Below are positions 1 through 13,500 of a stretch of 64,000 nt of DNA, piece by piece. The notes beneath the pieces were generated by a model that was given only the letters and a program-made list of their open reading frames with translations, had not been told where the DNA came from and did no database searches. Source of the DNA: Escallonia rubra (taxonomy: Eukaryota; Streptophyta; Magnoliopsida; Escalloniales; Escalloniaceae); the NCBI GenBank assembly GCA_033065855.1, contig JAVXUO010002027.1:62001-126000 (forward strand). The letters run 5' to 3'. The translations under genes and the position numbers were made by a program. Each line of letters opens with the position of its first letter. Position 1 is the first letter of the stretch.

Positions 1-339
1 TTACTAGAACAATGTAACATATTACTTGTGCATTTATATACTCACAATTTTTTCCTCATCTAAGTAATATGGGAACTCACATTCTGACCCTTAAGATTTC
101 TTATTTTTTTCAAACTTTAAGATCTTTGATCTCCTTGACCACTAGATAAAAATGTGTGATTCTTTTTTGTCTTTAAACGAAATTGGAATTTCCACATTTT
201 TAGAAAATGTACCTCTATTGTCCTTTGGTAGGTCCTTCTAAGTTAAGCAGTACTTTTTGAATCGAACCTTTAGCATAAAACAATCAATTCAATCGAACTT
301 CAAAGTAATCTTAGCCTTAAACTAAGAATCCTTTGTTAT

Positions 340-1720
340 TAATCAGACGATGTTATGTGTGGAACCTTCTAACCGAAATTTTTAAATACTTGTACAACTA
401 TGGCCTTTTGCTACATCTAAGAATTATCAGAAGGGCCTTAGAGACAAGTTTAAATCTCGTAGAAGCGGCTTCACTTCTAGACTTCAAAGAGATAAATCTA
501 ATATGGTGAACTTGTATTATCTAAGCTCTCCTTTAAGGACATAGATTTATTAAATAAATATTTCTACCGTCCTCTTGTTCTCTATACAAGTATGCACTAC
601 CTTGAGATGATATGAAGATCAAAGTCTTCACTCATTTAGTGCATCTGTTGTAAATCAAAGTTGAACTAGAAGACTAGAATTTACTATAGCGTCTAATTAG
701 TGTGCCTATGCATGTTACCTCTTATTTTAAAATCTCTAACCCCATCTCCCTAGAAGTCTTTCAAACCACATCCTTTCATAGGCCTTTTCTAAAGGGATCC
801 GCTAGATATCCTTTGGACTTCACATACTTAATATTAACAATTCATTCATTAAGTTATTCTTAAACATAGTTATTTCTTACATTTATACATCTTGACTTCC
901 CATTGTTACCTTTGTTTGTATACCTTGTTGTATGCCTATGTTAATGCTGCGTCACTATAATGGAACACAAAATTAACAAGCATTCACTTAAGGCCTTAGA
1001 GGAATCTCTATTAGCATTTGCCTACTTCATTGCTATTGCCAACACAATAAATTGATACCTTATAATAAGATCTGAAATCAAAGTTTGTCTCTTGAAACCC
1101 CAAGAAATTGCACATCCACCCCTGGTAAATATTCAATCACTTTGAACTTCGTTTCATCCGAGTCTGTAATTTAGTTTGCATCCGTGTACCCTTCTAATAT
1201 TGCAAAAAATTTCTTATAAATTAACGCAAACTCTATTGTGCCCTTAAGGTACTTAAGTACCCTAAATGCCGCATTTCGATGGACTTGCCTGGGTTACGAT
1301 TCAATCTATTCATCCCCAAACTGCAAAGGCTATATCTAGTCTCGTACACTGCATGAGATACATCAAATTGTCAATGACACTACAATATTCAAGTTGTGAA
1401 ACACATTTTCTTTCGGTTGCTCTTAACTTGATATATGAGTCATAATAGGGTAGTAATATGTCATAATCCTTGTGATTTAATTTCTTTAATACCTTCCCAA
1501 TTTAATAAGATTATAACAAAAGAATAAATTTGTAGTTCCAACGATTTTCATTTTCAAAATAACATTGGCTTCCCTTGTATCCTTGATGTCCAAATGAAGA
1601 CAAAATATCTTTGATTTTAAAACAATATCCAATTCACTATAAAATATTAACATACCATCAACATACAAACATATAGCGTCACTTATATTTTCCAATTTGA
1701 ATAAGCTCATTTTCTTACGC
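340..1720 (-). mobile_element. Ty1-copia pol fossil
   Basis: Read on the minus strand, this stretch translates in pieces to the end of a Ty1-copia polyprotein. The reverse transcriptase YVDD-box neighbourhood lies near 1500-1710, where the peptide ICLYVDGMLIFYSELD is readable. An RVLKYLKGT-like stretch and the EGYTDAN-like start of RNase H lie near 1150-1280. A YVKSKGYLADPF-like end of RNase H lies near 780-850. The order is correct for one element. It is broken many times and old. No LTR or target duplication could be delimited, so the outer borders are approximate. It abuts a LINE fragment near 1725. Confidence 0.7.
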
Positions 1721-1734
1721 TCGTTATTCTAAAT

Positions 1735-2656
1735 TCATGGGATAAGTAAGCATTCCTCGACCTTACTCCAAATCCTGAGCAAGAAGGAATTATACAAAAG
1801 CAAACGCATAACCTCAAAACCATTTTGAAAAGGGGAAGTGAGTCTAAGGGGAATTGGCTTTGACCTATTAACCAAAACCTTAGAAATAATCTTGTATAGA
1901 ACCGTGCACGCGCTAATTTGACGATAATCTACTACCAATTTTGGAGAGGTTGTTTTAGAATTAATGTAATAAGGGTATGATTAACTGCCTTTAAAGATAC
2001 AAGAATTAAGAAGCGATGACATAATCGCCACATTGATATCCCTCCTCAACAGGTCCGAACAATTATGGTAGACAGCTATAGGAATACCATATGGATAGAG
2101 AGCCTTAAGTCCGTCAAGTTGAAAGAATGCCTTAAGAACCTCAAAAGCCGTGAATGGACAAGAAAATTTAGCGACCTAATCCAAAGATACCGTTGCATCA
2201 AAGGGGATTGAATTAAATGAAGACCAGGCGTTGCTTTACCAAAAGGTAGTGAGTAAAATTAGAAACCGAACAAAAATGTTGGACAATAATCGTAAGAAAG
2301 TCATCCTCATGGTCAAGCCACATCCCTTGTGCATCTTTTATAGACTCAATGTGATTTCTTCTTAGGCAGATCAGAGTTGAAATATGGAAATTTTTGTGTA
2401 TTGATCGCCTAAATCCAACCAAGGAGAATGAGCTCTCTAAGCCTAGTACACCTTTTCACATTCCAACAAAAAAAATCCAAAAAGTATAAGAGGTAACAAT
2501 TAGCATCTAAAATCTTTGGATGGCTCGGGAGTAAATCTTGAACCTCGACCAGGTGGTCCTGAAGAAAACATGTGTTTTAAGATATTATTTCAGCCATGCT
2601 TGTTCTAAGGCAAAGTAAGCCATTTCAGAATTTAGAAACAAGTAAACATCTGAAAC
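1735..2656 (-). mobile_element. L1-type LINE fragment (RT upstream region)
   Basis: On the minus strand, 1735-1938 encodes VDYRQISACTVLYKIISKV followed by LVNRSKPI and SPFQNGF, the usual L1 reverse-transcriptase entry region (consensus RPISLCNVLYKIISKVLANRLK ... SPFQNGFVKGR). Just upstream in the element, 2213-2422 encodes RRNHIESIKDAQGMWLDHED, which fits the linker before the RT domain (RRRRNxIxxLKDxxGxWxxDxxE). The frames are interrupted and the catalytic YxDD part is missing. The element is cut on one side by the copia fossil and on the other by the solo LTR at 2657. It is a dead remnant. Confidence 0.6.
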
Positions 2657-4905
2657 TGTCACGCCCCCCGGAAGGGGGAGTGCAACACTAACAAGCTAGT
2701 TAACACATATACATCAAGGATAAATAGAGCTTTACTACAACCTCAAAAGAAACAGCGGAAGCATACTTAAACGTTACAGTCGTCCATAAGTGGAAAGACT
2801 GAACATAACATTATATTACAGACTACCTCTCTTCTATACAAGTACTACACTCTAAAATAAAAGAAGAACAACTAAAACGTTGCTCACCCTGCGTAATACT
2901 CTTGAGTCTCCCCGAGATAATCCTCTTCGTCCCTTGGCAAATACTCCGACTCCGAACCTAGAAAAAAAGGTATCGGGAATGGGTCAGCCTAATGGCTCAG
3001 TAGGGTATCCGGTGCTTTTAAGTCCAAACATGACTTGATCATATTATGTATAGTTAGTATGAACATGCAAGTCACTTGAACAGATGATACCTACTTACTT
3101 AAGAATAATTTAACATATCGAGTAACACATGCAAGCATCTGCTCACACTTGCCTTCAAAAGAAACGAGAATAACATATCGAGCAAGATTTGAAATCTTGT
3201 ACAACATACACGAGAATGACAAGCAAGACCTAAATATTAACTTGATCTCGCCAAGAATAACCATACAATACAAAAAAATTCAAGACAAATATAAGCTAAG
3301 TACGAGAATATCAATATGCAAATATGCCCCTCATGCACGAGCCAACCTTCCCTGAGTGCGAGAGACTTTTCGTATCGCAACCAACTGATGTAGCGGGTTC
3401 AATAGAAGAAGTCCAACGTCATCACAGGCACGCCAATAATTCCTTTCGAGAATTAGTACGCATAGCTAGTGCGCACTATCAAGACATGAACGAGAACGAG
3501 AACCCTGGCCGGATAACTTCCAACCCCGGCAAATAACACCCTCAACTCACTTTTTTCCTCCTCCTTCACGTGATATGCATAATCATCTACATACGTCAAC
3601 ATGAATGTCATCAAGTACCTCAAAAGAGGTTTAATCCCCTGTCGAGTCATATTTACCGTATTATCAACAATACATGCCAAACATATAACCTAATCTGCCC
3701 AGTATTTCAAATGGCAGCAGGAGTAGTCTGTACTCCGAAAATCATAACAATTTAATTACAAGTCTTCTACAGTCAAAATATATATTTATGAAAACTAGAC
3801 TTAAAGAGATACATCCCAGTATTTTACTTGACACGAAAATATTGTTTTAAGATCATATTAAGCCCTTTAAAAGACAAACTTTAGAATCTACCTATCAACA
3901 GTTTCACAAGATAGGTTCCAAGCCACGAATTTTAAACCATAGCATTAGTACTTGAAATAATATGAAATTTGGTATGTATACTCTATACATGTACTAGTGT
4001 AACATATAAAATAACCAAGTCCATATCTTAACTAAAAGTATATATTTACAAGCATCAAAAGTACTCTAATTCCATGACTGTACAGTTTCACAGAACATGT
4101 TTCAAGCCATGAATTTTAAACCATAGTAATAGTACTTGAAGTAATCTGAAATTTGGTATGTATACCCTAAACATGTAGTAGTATAACATATAAAATAATC
4201 AGGTCCATATCTTAACTAAAAGTGTACATTTCTAAGCACCAAAAATAACCCTAATTCCATGACTGTTTTTGCAGATTTCAGCATACATGAACACCCTTCT
4301 CCTTGAATCTTTTCAAGAAAATATATGTAAGTGTTTTACTACCATCATAATACTTCTCATACATGTTCTGAAACTTAAGAAAAAAAACACAAGATAACCT
4401 ACCTCCAAGCAAATCAAACTCAAGTGAATTCAAGAAACTTTGATGCTCTCATTGTTCTTTCTTCTCTTCTTTTCCTCCTCCCTTTCTCTCTTTTCTTTCC
4501 TTTCTTCTTCTTTCTCCCTTTTCTTTTCCTTCCTCCTCCCTTTCTCTCTTTGTTTTTAATCTTCCTTCATGCCCGAATGGTTAAGAGAGTCTTTCACATG
4601 TTCATCTTGTTTCTAATTTATCCACTTATTCCTTTGATTACTCACCACCAACAATTAATCCTAAGGCAACACATGGCATGCCACTAATACCAACTTTTCA
4701 TATTTGCATATTGGCCCCCCAAGGTTTTGCACAATTACTTTTTAACCCCCAAGGTTTTACATAATTATATTTTGGGCCCACAATTAATTTCAATATTCAT
4801 TTTATGTAGACAAATAATATAACATGATCATATCATTTCAATCAAAATTAAATATGTTTAATCTTAATAAAATTATTAGAAGCTAATTAAGATCGGGGCC
4901 TCACA
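2657..4905. mobile_element. Solo LTR, probable Ty3-gypsy (Tekay-like), inserted in a LINE
   Basis: The block starts TGTCACGCCCC and ends GGGGCCTCACA, so it has TG...CA ends with a GC-rich near-palindrome at the tips. It is flanked by the identical 5-bp direct repeat GAAAC at 2652-2656 and 4906-4910, the target duplication expected of an LTR retrotransposon. The 2,249 bp contain no gag or pol coding. The simplest reading is a solo LTR left by recombination between two LTRs. Length and tip sequence resemble chromovirus (Tekay/Del) LTRs, but family placement is inference. It contains one internal tandem duplication (3901-4268) and C/T-rich tracts near 4440-4560. It interrupts a LINE remnant, so it is younger than that LINE. 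Confidence 0.75.
3901..4268. repeat. Tandem duplication of about 184 bp inside the solo LTR
   Basis: Two direct copies lie head to tail (about 3901-4084 and 4085-4268). Both begin GTTTCACA and share long words such as GAATTTTAAACCATAG, GAAATTTGGTATGTATA, CCATATCTTAACTAAAAGT and AATTCCATGACTGT. They differ by scattered substitutions, so the duplication is not recent, and may pre-date insertion. Confidence 0.85.
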
Positions 4906-6115
4906 GAAACAATCTATCTATAACCCTTAATAGGAGTAGGCCACGATAATGAGGTGCCTACAATCAGTAAAATTAAGCTACCTAGCCTCAACGCCATTCA
5001 TGTACCCAAGGTCGAGCCGTATCAACAAACAACGAAGTATAATTCGATAGCTGAATACCCAAATTAGTAGCCAAGGAATTTGGCTAGGCTTGTGGCCCTC
5101 TAAATTATACGCATAACGATCTAATTTTTCATAGGTTACCCACCCCCTGGCCTCCTATGAGTCCAAGTGTACAAAGGTCCCAAGCATTTCAAATCTGTAA
5201 GTTTGAGCCCAGCGATAAAACCTTATAGAAAGCGCACTCACGAAATTCAGGCCTCGTAACAACCAAAAATTTCCATTGAGAATAAAACCTAATTGAAATA
5301 CCCACAAAGTAGGAGCGGTCTTTGGAGGGGGAAAGGATAGAGGAAAGCCGCTGCAAAGTATCTAATCTACTGTCAAAAGTTAGATGACCGCCCAACAAGA
5401 AGCAGGGTCGTAAAATTTGAACAAGAATAAGATAAGGATCATAACTAAGATCTAGCAACCTAAAGAACGATTGCCAACCCGACCAAAGATCCCATATTCA
5501 CCCACTGAATCAACTTCAAAAAAATCAGTAATACCGTGACACTGAAATTTACAAGCTACCACTGTAACTGTCTGCAATTGACCCAAACTGCCACAATTCC
5601 AACAAAGAATTCTCATGAGTAACCTGGGGGTTGTTTTGGGCCAACCACCAAAACCTTTAGAGAATGACTTAATTTGGGGGTGCGAAATTCACAGCGCGAA
5701 TCACTCCCAGTAACAGGACAACAATTTCAGTTCATATCACTCACAACCAACCCTTCACCTAATAGATCCACTAGGCAATCAAATGACGCGACAACTCCAT
5801 CCAATGTAAAATCAACCAGACATATAATCAGCGTAACACTATTATCTGCATTTGCAGAACGTAAAATGCAAAACTCAGAATCATACGTACCTGCAGGCTG
5901 CTCAGTGCACACGAAGGCATTAAACAACACTTAGTCCTGCCTTTCATCTGCCACTTGTACACCCAAACTCTAAGCTTGTTGGCGAGAATCCGAACTGGAA
6001 GTGCTAAAATGACTAGGGCGCATGCTTGGCGCCAACACAGCAACTGGCACGACCAAATTCCCAATCCATAACCATTCGTAAGCCCATCCCATTTTATATC
6101 ACTAAACACCACAAA
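4906..6115 (-). mobile_element. Possible 5-prime part of the interrupted LINE
   Basis: Because the solo LTR carries a perfect target duplication, the sequence on its right should be the continuation of whatever lies on its left, an L1-type LINE read on the minus strand. Minus-strand frames of 70-95 codons occur here (5189-5458 and 5828-6112), but I recognise no endonuclease or gag-like motif in them. The assignment rests on position more than on content. The right border is arbitrary. Confidence 0.3.
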
Positions 6116-6939
6116 CTTCTCTAGCCGAGCTTCTAGGCGTCAAGTCCATATCAAAAGCTTTGCCAAAAGCGTTAGAATAATTACTTGACGTGGATGTGCC
6201 AAACAAAAGTAAACTGCTTAAAGCATTCAATAGCGACGGTGACTGCACGTTGTGCGACATTCTAATAACAAAGCTCTTGAATGTGTCATGTTATCGAAGA
6301 ATGCTTATCATGGAATGACTTCTAATTTAGTACGTAGGTAAAGTCTCTTGACCTCAAATCAAGAGTTTGGGATGTGTTTTTTTATTGCGTCAAGGCATTG
6401 AAGGGGCAACTAAATTTTACTAATTGTTCCTCGTACTCGGACCCATACTAGTTCACCAATTACGCCACATATCGGACCCTAAGTCTGTTGTCCCATTTCG
6501 TGCAGTGCCAAAACATAGATCAATCCTGTCACTTTATTGTTGGCATCCGGTTAAAGACATGTATAAAACATTTGGACTAAATACACATGGTCTCCTCGTC
6601 CTTTGTCCTTAAATGGGATTGTTTTTGTCAACAATTTTACGGGTAATTCAGGTTTACTAATTGCCTCATAATAATAATATAATAATAATCAAACTGAATA
6701 CTACTTCACCATAGACAACACATTTTTGAAATGAATGCACTTTGTCCCCCTTACACTACACGATTCACGTGTTCGTCGGGATTGAAAAAGTGTTGGGGAA
6801 ATAATGCAAGTCTGAGGGGTATTTTGGTAACCCCAAGATAACAAACGTCATCGGATCCAAACTTGATAGTCCGAGGTACAACAGACACGTGCGCTTCGTT
6901 GCTATCGTTCTCATTTTTCTAATCGGAAAGTCCTCACTT
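6116..6939 (+). promoter_or_regulatory. Upstream region of the SR gene, with two G-boxes
   Basis: This 0.8 kb has no supported gene. It should contain the promoter of the SR splicing-factor gene. Two exact CACGTG G-box cores lie at 6766-6771 and 6886-6891, within about 240 bp of the putative first exon; such cores bind bZIP and bHLH factors in plants. A short TAA/ATA-rich run occurs near 6668-6690. The transcription start is not known, so the role is inferred from position. Confidence 0.45.
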
Positions 6940-7579
6940 CTAGCACTTTGCACTTTGTGTACATCTCTCCTCGCCCCAGAAGAGAACCTCAATTATCGTT
7001 TAAGGTAAACCATACTCCTGTTTTCGCGGATTTACTTGTCGATTGATTGCCGGAATTCTGATCTTGCCTATACGTAGGTTTTACTTCCATCAATTATGTG
7101 TATATGTATATTTTTTTTTTGCATGCGTGCGTACGTAATGATGTGATCAGAAGCAACCGAAGATGATGATGGATTTACGTTGCGATTCGCCTTCTTTGCA
7201 TGTGCCCTTACGCTAAATCTTCAAGAATTTCTGTCCATTTCAGCTATCGGTTCTCTATCTTTATATACAACTATTAGGGTTTGCTCTAGGGGTGTTGGAC
7301 TGTTTTCGCGTTATAATTCCCTTTGCTACGTTAGGTTAGGCATAATTCATGTTCGTCACAGTTCATTGTTTGTCGGGTTGTTAAGCTAGAGAAGAATAGG
7401 ATCAAGAACCTGAAAAAAATAGGATTGGATGTTGGAATTAAACCTGAAATGGTGCATTTTTTGAAGTAAGGTGCTTTCTGATGGACGGAGGGAGTACCTG
7501 ATTGTTGATAGGTTTGTTATGTGTTGCTTCAGTGATCTGATTATCTTGTTTAACTTTCTTTGGAGTAACAGAAGGAAGA
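6940..7579 (+). other. 5-prime UTR exon and leader intron of the SR gene
   Basis: A likely non-coding first exon ends at the donor TAAG|GTAAAC (exon end 7004). A matching acceptor TAACAG lies at 7566-7571, only eight bases before the start codon. A leader intron of about 567 bp, T-rich as usual in plants, is therefore predicted. Leader introns are common in plant SR genes. The 5-prime end of the exon is a guess. Confidence 0.5.
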
Positions 7580-10500
7580 ATGAGTCGCCGCTCCAGCCGA
7601 ACTCTATATGTTGGCAATCTTCCCGGAGACGTTCGTGAGAGAGATGTAGAAGATCTCTTTTACAAGGTTCGATTGGAATTATCTCAAGTCAGTTAATCTA
7701 CAGTTTGGACTGTATATTCTGGCTGTTATTTATGCTATTGACAGTTAGACTTTAGAGTAATTTAATCTGCTTGTCAACATGTGAGTTTCCAGTAGCATCT
7801 CCTAGAATGTGTACGGAGAAAGTTCGTTTTAAATTCCCCTGTTCTTTGTCTTTAATTGCTTATTTTTTCTTTCTTATGTTTAGCTTTTAGTCTTCATCCA
7901 TAAGTCTAGAAAATATATCAATTTGTTGGAAATCGATGTGAGTCGTGCTGGAATGTAGTCTCCCCAGCAATTCTAATATCTGCTTTGCCTTGTATCTGGT
8001 CTTAGAATATGATGATCTTCTTTCTTTCTTACAATTTAAGATAGACTACTAGCTTTTCTGGTTGATGCAAGACTTGAAATTTCTATGTTCTCTTGAAGGG
8101 GTTGAGGGGGTCTCATTTACAATGGTCCCGGTGCTGTTAGACCATTACAGGTTGCTTTTGTGTATATTTTAGAGAACCTTGTTGCGCAACTTGAGCATCC
8201 TTACAGGATGCATTTTTTCATAATCTACATGTTGTATTGGAATCCTTTGCTCAAGTAGAGCTTAGGACGCTAGCTACGGGGGTGTGTGTATAACAATGTA
8301 TGTGTAACTTGTCTGTGTGGATCATTCCATATTTTCTGTTGGTAATTTAGGATTTTACTAAAGAAGCTTTCGCACAACTGAGAACTTTATGAGCAACACA
8401 TGTGGTACTGGTAGTAATTAATGTAGTTCACAGTTAGGTTCCATTACCTTGCATGTGGAATCGTGCATTGAGCTAGGCATAGGGTTCTTGCATTAATGCC
8501 ATGAATCTCTACGACATTTTGCCTCTGCAATATTCGTTGCATGGGACCTAGGGATCTGAAGTTTTTCACGTTCAGTCAAACTTGAACTAATGCAGAATAA
8601 CAATTTTTTTGAATGTTAACCTCAACAAAGCAGTTTTTTTATTAGCTTTTCATTATGAAGAGGTGCTTATGCCCAACTATGATTACATAGCTATCAAACT
8701 AAACCCTCTTGATTTTACAATCTTACGTTTTAAGTAATTCCTCTTCTTTTTGATGTAAAAGTTTCATGATGTGGAGTTGGAGGGACCAGCACCTCTTCTG
8801 TCTTTGTTTAGTATCAGATGGTACTATAATGATTGCCCGCTACATGTCAGCTTGTTTATCTTTGCTTCCTTCAAGGCAATAATGCCAAGTGAAAAGTCTT
8901 AGATGTGAAGTAAGTAAGATTTTTGGGAGGCCACGAAAAGATGTCGGATGCAACAGGTCCTTATGATGGAGTCCAGTGGTATATACAAATTGCAGCACTA
9001 AAGACCAATTACGGAACTAGTTAACCAGCAGTCCTCCACCAATTACGGATAGAATAGTAAGTTTGAAGGAAACTGCTAATGAAAATGCAGCATATGTTTG
9101 CAAGAGCAAAAGCCTTGTGAGTGGGTCAGCCATTTTAGGAAAGGGGGGACGTTTTATTTCTCACAAAGAAAAAGTATACGGTAAGATTATTTAACTGTCT
9201 TTTTACCGTTATTTGATTCATACAATTTAGTTTAGGGATATAAGTTGTGTCCCATTGTCGCGGTTTGGTAATAATTTGCAATTTATTATGCATGTTTGGA
9301 AGTTACTGCACCATTCCTCTGTTGGTTGCTTTGAGCATGAATTGGCTATCAGCCTATCATATGATTACTTATTTTTCATCTTATTCTCTCAGTTAGTATG
9401 ATTGATAAATAGGGTAGTTGTCGGCTTGTTAAGTTAGTTTCTGGTTGCTTTTGGGTGCAGTATGGCCCAATAGTTGAGATTGATTTGAAAATCCCACCTA
9501 GACCACCTGGTTATGCTTTTGTAGAGGTACGTTTTTTTTGCAAGTTGCCTTTCAAATTTCCGAGACGCATGGCACAAGTTTGTAGGGTGTATTCTGGGGT
9601 TTCCATGTCTGATCATTCCTTGCACTTCCATCTATTTCAGTTTGAAGATCCCCGAGATGCTGAAGACGCTATTCGAGGTCGGGATGGTTGCAAGTATGAT
9701 GGACAGCGATTACGAGTTAGTCGCCACCTCAATTTACTTCTGTTTTCGTCTAATTATACCATCTTTTGTTCAGATGCCTACGTTTCTGTTTATTTTGTTA
9801 CAATCTTGGTGTGTGCATGCCTGTGTATGTATAGGTTGAACTTGCACATGGTGGGCGAGGATTATCATCAAGCGATCGCTACAGCAGCTATAGCAGTGGA
9901 GGTAGTCGCGGTGGTCTTTCAAGGCGCTCTGAATTTCGTGGTACACTTGCCTACTGTTTTCCTTCCGTATGATTCCTAATTCCTTCTCATGAAAGAGTTA
10001 CTAATACATCATTCTGTAGTTTTGGTCACTGGATTACCTCATTCTGCTTCATGGCAAGACCTGAAGGTGAGCATGATCTACCTTTCTGTATGTCTGAATT
10101 CCTGTACGTTTGTGTGCACGTGCCACTACATCCCCCCCGCCCCCCAATCGGAAAAAAAAAAGGAAATTGAAAAACGTGGCTTTCTAATGTGGGTTGTTGT
10201 TATGGATATTGCTAGGATCACATGCGTCAAGCTGGGGATGTCTGTTTCTCTCAAGTCTTCCGTGATTATGATGGTTACGGTTAGTTTAATATGACTTTGT
10301 CTTCTATGTTGCTACCATACTATGTTATGAGTTTACAATACATTGCTTATATATCTGACTGCTAGCAATTTATAGAGGTCAAGAACTTTCCCTTCTTGTA
10401 ATTATTGCCAAAAGGTTAGATCCGTGCATAGTCTGCTGCTTCAGCACTCCACTTTTTTTTTTATCTAACTAGCTAGTGGGCTCGAGTAAATATTGTGTAA

Positions 10501-13500
10501 CCAAGCCAGGTGTAAAACAAGAAAGCCACTCTCTGTGGCTATTTTGGCTAACGTTCAGTTGAAACATAGCTAGTTTTAGCTCATTTAAGCTGATCTTTTG
10601 TCTTGTAAAGTTGATAAGCCATAGCATGCTAATTCATTATGTCGCTTGGGCTATCAATTTGCGCCAGCTCGTGTTCTTTTTGCCTCTTAAAACAACTCAA
10701 TAACTTCCTTTGGCCTCTTAGGATGCAAGGCTAAAGATATTCAGCTAGTGAAAAGTCAGTTGACTTCTGTTATATCTTAGTAAGGTTCTAGATAAAAAAC
10801 ATTGTTCCAGAAATTTTGTTGAGTTGCAATAGGTACTATTACAATGTTAAATTTCGGTTTGAAGTAATTTTCTTCAAAAGTCCAAATATTATATTGACTT
10901 GTAAAGTTGATAAGCCATAGAATGCTATTTCATTTTGTTGATTGGGTTATTAATTGGCTCCAGCTTGTGTTCTTTTTGCTGCTTAGAACAATTCAATTTC
11001 TTCTTTTGGCCCCTGCATGATGCAAGGCTATCGATATTCAGCTAGTGAGAAGTCAGTTGACTTTTGTTATTCTCTTGTAAGGTTCCAGATAATAAAAATT
11101 GTTTCAGAAATTATGTTGAGTTGCATATATTGCTACAATGTTTGGTTTTTGTCTGAAGTAATTTTCTTCAAAAGTCTCAACTTTATTGACTATTATTTGA
11201 ACTTCTAAACTTCTTATGACATTAGCGTTCTCATGGTGAGCTGGATATTTGTGGTCATTGCTGGACTGCATGGTACACTGTTTAAAAGATAATGTTAGTG
11301 TTTTTAATGCTGCTTCAGTTTGGATAAATAGGACTCAAGCAAATTGCTTTTCTTATTTGCCGGCACTGGGATTTGGTACTGATATAAATTTGGTTTGTAG
11401 GCATGAGAGGAATTGTGGACTACACAAACTATGAAGACATGAAATATGCAGTAAGTTTTGTTGTTATAGTTCAAAGGCTCATCTTACACCATGGTTTGTG
11501 TTATGATGCTCTTCTTATATGTATGTCTTATCTTTTCATTGTAGATAAGGAAACTCGATGACACATTGTTTAGGAATCAATTTTCTAAGGGTTATATACG
11601 GGTATGTCATAATGGACTCTCTGTCCTGAACTTTGCGTTGCGCGCTTATACAGACATGGCTTCTCATTTATGTACCAATACTAGGTGGAAGAGTATGATC
11701 AGAGGCGTAGCTATTCCAGGAGCCGCAGTAGGAGTCCATATTATTCAAGAAGCAGAAGCCCAAGTCGCAGCTATAGCTACAGTAGCAGGAGCAGGAGCAG
11801 GAGCGGGAGGTATGCTTGATATTATGGGTAAAATGTTCAGTGGAGTTTAGCCACATTGCAAATAAAATGAAGAGTATCTCTTTGTGCAGCAAGTCTCCTC
11901 GGGACAAGTATTCTCGCCGTGCCTTATCTAGATCTCGTTCGAGGTCCATTTCTTCTCGGAGTTGGTCTGAGTCAGCTCGTCCCTCTGTCTTGAGGTATGT
12001 TTCTACAGCGTGCTTGATTGACGTTTGATTTTTGCATTGAAACTTTGATGTTATTGGTTAGTTAACGGATTTTTTTATGGTTTTTTGTCCCGTGTCTTGG
12101 GCAACACATGCTTATGTCTTGTAGGCCTTCTGATTAACATTTCTTGGGTGTTTATGCATACTTTGGTCATATTCTACCAATGGGTGGAATTTTTTTGGTG
12201 AGGAGTTGGCAATTTTCAACATTTATGCAGGATTTAGAATGTCTGCATGCATTCTTATGGAACAGGAAAAGGAATTGTCTCTACATGTTCTTGCTTCGAT
12301 TTGATGGATTTGTTTGCATGTTAATTGCGCTTTTTTAAGTACGAATACAAGTTTAAGATTTGATGTCCGAGCAAACCCTTACAAAGCTTGAAGAAATAAT
12401 CAATTTTTTCGACTCATAGCTAGGTAGACTTTTTGACAAGTTAATGCAAATATGATACTCATGCTGTTGATAAATCTTCCATTATGCTATTCTTGCTCTG
12501 CACCATCCCTTTTATTGTTCGTTGATGGGGATTTAATTGAGAGAGGCTTTATGAGGTTGCGCAGTTTCGTTGCCATGATTATGAAGGATTGCCTTGTCTG
12601 TTTTCTAGATGTGGCTTCAGCTCCGACCTGGGGATTGCATGTTAGGGACTTGATGGAATATGGTGCTCAAATTCCTGCAAGTCGTTTGGTTGTGGCAGTA
12701 TGCTGTGTAGTTCATGAGCTACTCTGGTAAAAACTGCCGTTGATGGTTTTCTGTTTTTATCTTTGCATGTTGCGTGCCCATGTACATGTTAGATTTGATA
12801 GGTGATATAAAGCTGGATTAGCATGAACCAAGGGCCAGTTTACGGCTCAGCAATATAAGAATTTTTTTTTCTGATTTCCACGATAACTGAACTAGGTGTC
12901 TGTGGGGTTCTCTATATAAATCGTGGCAATAGATGTGTGAAGCTCATCTTTCTTTCCCATAGTGTTACATAGATGTTACTTCAAATCTGGTTTCCTCATA
13001 GTTGGGCCCCATTGAAGTTCTTATAACCTGCTAAAACACAGATTATTCCGTATTGGCTTCAAGCCTTCAATGCCTTCTTGGTTGAATGCTGCTAAAATTG
13101 CTGATAGACCATGTTTCTTTTTCTACTTCTTGACTTGTGCAATGTTGACGTTGATGTAGCATCAATGAATTTGGATCAGAGGTCTAAAGCACCATTCTGG
13201 ATGCTTAATTGTATTGTTTTTGACAAATTTTGCAGATCTCCATCAAGATCCAGATCTCCCCTGTCACCCGTAAGTGATGTGTTTGGTTTCTAAATGACTT
13301 CAAAGAGAGAACAATTTTTTTTTTGCTGTGATCGCTATTTGATATGTGCTCTTGGCTGTTATGCAATCTGCAGTCTCCTCGTCACAAACGAGGGAGTAGA
13401 AGTCGAAAGCACAGTCCTAGCATGAGCCACAGCAGGAGCATATCTCAGTCCCGTTCTCTTTCCGTACGTCGGTTATCTTAATTATAGCCTCTATCAACGA

